In this document: in pieces, positions 61,206 to 64,000 of the stretch
Numbering within the stretch: the first letter of the stretch is position 1
How the letters are laid out: every line of letters begins with the position of its first letter
Source of the DNA: DASSUW01 sp963774155
GTDB taxonomy: Bacteria > Actinomycetota > Thermoleophilia > Solirubrobacterales > Solirubrobacteraceae
DNA: 64,000 bases
NCBI GenBank assembly: GCA_963774155.1
Contig: CAVZDW010000010.1
Location: forward strand, 754,845 to 818,844
Direction: 5' to 3'
Notes under the pieces: model-generated
Database searches by the model: none
What the model was told of the DNA's origin: nothing
Seen by the model: only the letters and a program-made list of their open reading frames with translations
Program-made: the position numbers and the translations under genes

Positions 61206-61625
61206 ATGGAGTCCTCACGGCGACGGCGCGTCCTGATCGTCGCAAACCGCACGGCCGCCACGCCCACCCTGCTCGATGAGGTGCGTCGGCTCGCGAATGA
61301 GCGGCCGAGCGCGTTTTCGCTTCTGATCCCCGATGCCCCGCGATCCGAGCACACCGATTGGACGCTCGAACTCGCGCTTCCCCTGCTCGAGCGCGCGGCG
61401 CGCGGCCCGGTCGAGAGCCTCACCGGCCAGCAGGACGCCTTCGAGGGGATCCGCACCGCCGTCGCCAAGGACCGCCCGGACCTGATCGTGATCTCGACCC
61501 TGCCAAGGCGGGTCTCCAAGTGGCTGCGCCGCGAGCTACCGCGCCGAGTCGAGGCGCTGGGCGTGCCCGTCACGGTCATCACACCCGAACGAGAGCGTCT
61601 GCGCGGTCCTGTCGGCCCTCCCTGA
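61206..61625 (+). CDS. Single-repeat USP-like protein related to the one in the caa3 operon
   Basis: A 139-residue alpha/beta protein. RRRVLIVANRTAATPTLLDEV at the start and VISTLPRRVSKWLRRELPRRVEA near 100 match the two halves of the 273-residue protein at 29194. ATG 61206 has AAGGAGGAA 3 nt upstream. It may be an ancestral or escaped copy. Function unknown. Confidence 0.72.
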   Translation: MESSRRRRVLIVANRTAATPTLLDEVRRLANERPSAFSLLIPDAPRSEHTDWTLELALPLLERAARGPVESLTGQQDAFEGIRTAVAKDRPDLIVISTLPRRVSKWLRRELPRRVEALGVPVTVITPERERLRGPVGPP

Positions 61626-61653
61626 TGTGCCCTGTCGGCCCTCGCTGAGGTGC
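61608..61653 (+). repeat. 23 bp imperfect tandem duplication
   Basis: CCTGTCGGCCCTCCCTGATGTGC (61608-61630) is repeated with two changes at 61631-61653. The first copy contains the stop codon of the USP-like gene. It may mark a past insertion boundary or replication slip. Confidence 0.6.
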
Positions 61654-61980
61654 CGCCGGTAACCCCGCATGGATGGTCGCCCGCGGCGCGTAATCGTGCC
61701 ACCGACGACTTCCGATTAGGCGTGGCGCCGCTGCTCCTTCGAGGCTTGCTGTTTGGATTCGGCTCGTCGGTGACGTCCGACGCCGAGGGGATGGTCCCGA
61801 CCGGCGGCGAGCTGACTCTCTTTGAGGCTGTCGGCCGGGTGGGCCTGACTTCCTTTTGTTGTGTCGCTCGTCGCCGGTCGGGGATGTCCGGCGTGACTTG
61901 ATAGGAGCGTGGCATCGCCCCCAGCAAGCCGTGTCCGCCGGACGTCCACTCACGTCGAGGTGAAGAGGTGGACGACGTCA
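61654..61980 (+). ncRNA. Non-coding leader of an IS110 element, possible bridge-RNA region
   Basis: A 327 bp tract without a credible protein lies upstream of the IS110 recombinase. In the IS110 group this left-end region encodes a bridge RNA. Predicted hairpins include GCCGG..CCGGC around 61873-61893. The RNA ends and loops cannot be defined by eye. Confidence 0.35.
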
Positions 61981-63046
61981 ATGATCGTGCTCGGTGCGGA
62001 CACCCACAAGCGCTCGCACACGATCGCCGCGGTCGCTGCGGCGACCGGCGAGGTGCTGGGCGAGAAGACCGTCCGCGGTCGGCGCTCGCGGGTTCGCGAG
62101 CCTGCTGGTCTGGGCGCGCGGCCTGGAGCGGCGAGCGGGTCTGGGCGCTGGAGGATTGCCGGCACGTGTCGGGCTCCTTCGAGCGGTTCTTGATCGCCCG
62201 CGGCGAGCGCGTGCTGCGGGTGCCGACGAAGCTGATGGCCGACGCCCGCCGCGGCGGCCGCGAGCGCGGCAAGTCCGACCGCATCGACGCGGTCGCGGTC
62301 GCCCGCGCGGCGCTGCGCGAAGGGCCTGGACGGCTGCCGGTCGCGCAGCTGGACGGGCCCGAGCTCGACATCCGGCTGCTCGTCGATCACCGCGAGCGGC
62401 TGGTCCGCCAGCGCGTCGGGCTCAACAACACGCTGCAGTGGCATCTGCACGATCTCTGGCCCGAGCTGCGAGCTGCCGGGCAGCTCGCTGTTCTACGGCA
62501 AGTGGGGCCCGCGGATCGCGCGTCGCCTCGCGCGCGCCGAGCAGACGATGCGCGTCCGGATCGCCCGCGACGAGCTGCGCCGCCTGCGCGAGCTCACGCA
62601 GACGATCAAGGCGCTCGAGGCCGAGATCGCCGGGCTCGTCGCCCAGGTCGCGCCGCAGCTGCTCACCGAGCCCGGCTTCGGGCCGCTGACCGCGGCCAAG
62701 CTCGTCGGCGAGATCGCCGGCGCCGGCCGCTTCGCCACCGACGCCAAGCTCGCCCGCGCCGCCGGCCTCGCACCGATCCCGGTCAGCTCGGGCAAGACCA
62801 ACCGCCACCGCCTCGACCGCGGCGGCAACCGCCAGATCAACGCCGCCATCCACCGCGTCGCCGTCACCCGCGCCCGCTGCCACCCCGAGACCCGCGACTA
62901 CATCGCCCGCAAACGCGCCGAAGGCAAGACCACCCGCGAAGCCATCCGCTGCCTCAAGCGCCACCTCGCCCGCCGCATCTGGCACCTGCTCCAGCCGCCC
63001 CACCCGGTCCAGGAACACCGCCATCACCATCAATTTCTTGACATAG
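61981..63046 (+). pseudogene. IS110-family DEDD transposase/recombinase with about four frameshifts
   Basis: Reading through shifts gives the normal order: RuvC-like N-terminal domain (IVLGADTHKRSHTIAAVA, then RFLIARGERVLRVPTKLMADARR and SDRIDAVAVARAAL with DEDD residues), a coiled region, and the Transposase_20 domain (LTEPGFGPLTAAKLVGEI, LAPIPVSSGKTNRHRLDRGGNRQIN with the catalytic Ser). Breaks lie near 62080-62100, 62125-62140, 62465-62480 and 62998-63003. The last one restores the usual ending ITINFLT and stop at 63044-63046. Confidence 0.8.
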
Positions 63047-63440
63047 GAGCAGCACAAGGAGCAGCGCGAGCCCGCCGCTGCGTAGCGCGTGCCGTCAGGC
63101 TTGCAGTCGCCGTGATCGGCGAGTCGTCAGATGCCGCCGCCTCCGAGGGGTCCGCCCTTATCGTCGAAGCGCTCATGGCGTAGCCGGCAGCGCCTTAGCC
63201 TCGTTTTTCCGGAGCGTCCGCTCGCCGCGAGTGGTGCGTCGCTCCGCGCGGCGCTTGGTGAGGCGATCGCGGATCTGGCTCAACGATTTGATCGATTCCA
63301 ACCCCTCTCGTGGGTGTCCGCTGAACCTACGCTGCACCGGTGCTGCCCGTCAATCACTGGTTCGCGTGGCAGCCGTCCCGAGACAGCGCCGGCTCGCGCG
63401 AGCGGAACGCATGGAAGCAGGCAGTCGCACGGGTTCGCCG
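63047..63440. other. Gene-poor stretch between IS110 and the permease remnant
   Basis: Frames exist but show no recognisable domain. It probably contains scars of insertion and deletion. Confidence 0.4.
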
Positions 63441-63700
63441 CGTCGCTGTCGGTTCCAGGCGGTCTCGACGGACTTCGTGACCACCAGCCCGAACGCGGCC
63501 GACAGCCACGTCAGCGCGAACGTGACGAACGCGAGCGGCAGTTCGCCGAGAACGAGCCGTTCACGCCGATCATTCGAGACGCTGCGCGGGCTGCTGATGG
63601 GCACGCCGATCGGCGAACAGCTGGATCTGGGCCGTCGGATGGGGCTGACGGCGCTCTCGCTCGGGGGCTACCTGTGGGCGCGCGGCGTACCAGCGGCACT
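63441..63700. pseudogene. ABC-2 type (DrrB-like) permease remnant with an internal inversion
   Basis: On the minus strand 63441-63545 encodes LPLAFVTFALTWLSAAFGLVV, a middle-helix signature of DrrB-type permeases. On the plus strand from about 63535 the next section, FAENEPFTPII, then ETLRGLLMGTPIG, NSWIWAVGWG and GGYLWAR, follows with two frame changes. These segments belong to one permease but now face opposite ways. No intact gene remains. Confidence 0.45.
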
Positions 63701-64000
63701 AGTAGGGCGATCTCGCCTGCCGCGAGCATCCCGACGTTGTTCGCGATCCTGCGCTCGCGTGTCTCGGCCATCTTGGCTGTCTGCACGCGGTGCAGGATCG
63801 CGTAGCGGTTCTGGCGGCTGAGTTCCGCGAACGCGTCGGTGAGGCCGGCCGCCTCGAGCGCCGCGGCGAGGTCCTCGGGCACTGCGGAGGTGGCCATGCC
63901 GTCGTACGCGGCCTCCCAGCGGCCGTCGGCCTTGGCCCGTTCGATCTCGGCCAGGCCGGCCGGCCGCATCCGGCCCGCGGCGATCAGCGCCTCGACCTTC
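63699..64000 (-). CDS. YdeI/OmpD-associated family protein, partial
   Basis: About 100 residues lie in the window and the gene continues beyond the right edge. GLAEIERAKADGRWEAAYDG and AFAELSRQNRYAILHRVQTAKMAETRERRIA are family signatures. The frame runs on to 63511, but a one-base shift near 63703 gives the usual short ending with a TAG at 63699-63701, since the family stops shortly after the MLAAGE-type motif. Role unknown (linked to peptide or metal stress in some bacteria). Confidence 0.7.

Larger units (their letters stand above)
61654..63046 (+). mobile_element. IS110-family element, decayed or mis-read
   Basis: Comprises the non-coding left region and the frameshifted recombinase. IS110 elements lack long terminal inverted repeats, so ends are uncertain; limits given are minimal. 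Confidence 0.6.

Overview
The window is about 70% G+C chromosomal DNA with high-GC actinobacterial gene content. Likely order: Solirubrobacterales or relatives within Thermoleophilia. This is inferred from protein style (stressosome genes, caa3 oxidase with a C-terminal cytochrome c, secreted proteins ending in an LPxGxYRVxVxAxDxxGR-type module), not from a marker gene. No rRNA is present. One tRNA (Pro, TGG) is seen.

Layout. (1) 1-15.0 kb: surface-polysaccharide locus. A compact minus-strand operon (about 14.1 down to 5.07 kb), mostly joined by 1-4 bp stop/start overlaps, encodes a small helical protein, UDP-sugar dehydrogenase, LuxR-type regulator, undecaprenyl-phosphate sugar transferase, GT2, FAD oxidoreductase, NAD-dependent epimerase, Wzx-like flippase and a PssD/PssE (Alg14/Alg13-like) glycosyltransferase pair. 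Asparagine synthase, a second flippase, a secreted beta-helix protein and another response regulator lie beside it. (2) 15.0-21.4 kb: FkbM methyltransferase, then housekeeping genes acpS, nnr, a CBS protein, alr, a CCA/poly(A) polymerase-like HD protein, HIT and cold-shock protein. (3) 21.5-26.9 kb: secreted protein, GAF-GGDEF-HD-GYP enzyme, lipoprotein, zinc-ribbon protein, a large nested inverted repeat and a frameshifted GT4. (4) 26.9-34.0 kb: caa3 (A2-type) cytochrome oxidase operon with CtaG, a cytochrome c-cupredoxin fusion, a tandem USP-like protein inside the operon, two tiny membrane proteins, a subunit-IV-like protein, and an AraC-type regulator bracketed by identical 44 bp inverted repeats. 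(5) 34.0-37.9 kb: stressosome module (PP2C phosphatase, RsbR, RsbS, RsbT, RsbX). (6) 38-43.8 kb: MMPL transporter, then a second, A1-type cytochrome oxidase (ctaC, ctaD) with ctaB. (7) 43.8-57.0 kb: mixed metabolism (enoyl-CoA hydratase, epimerase, PAP2, flippase-like LPG-synthase fold, trxB, subtilase, acyl-CoA dehydrogenase, rhodanese, Nudix, OsmC, DUF1015, CAP/SCP, EamA). (8) 57.0-64.0 kb: accessory tract starting at tRNA-Pro, with a duplicated tRNA 3' segment, alpha/beta-hydrolase-LuxR, SBP56 plus a coupled 48-codon gene, NTF2-like protein, a single-repeat USP-like paralogue, a decayed IS110-family element, an ABC-2 permease remnant and a partial YdeI-like gene.

Two genome-wide habits are visible. 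Many genes have a TAnnnT hexamer 4-10 nt before the start codon and no Shine-Dalgarno, which suggests leaderless transcripts. Several otherwise intact genes carry single-base frameshifts in G/C runs; these are more likely sequence errors than mutations, but that cannot be settled from the sequence alone.
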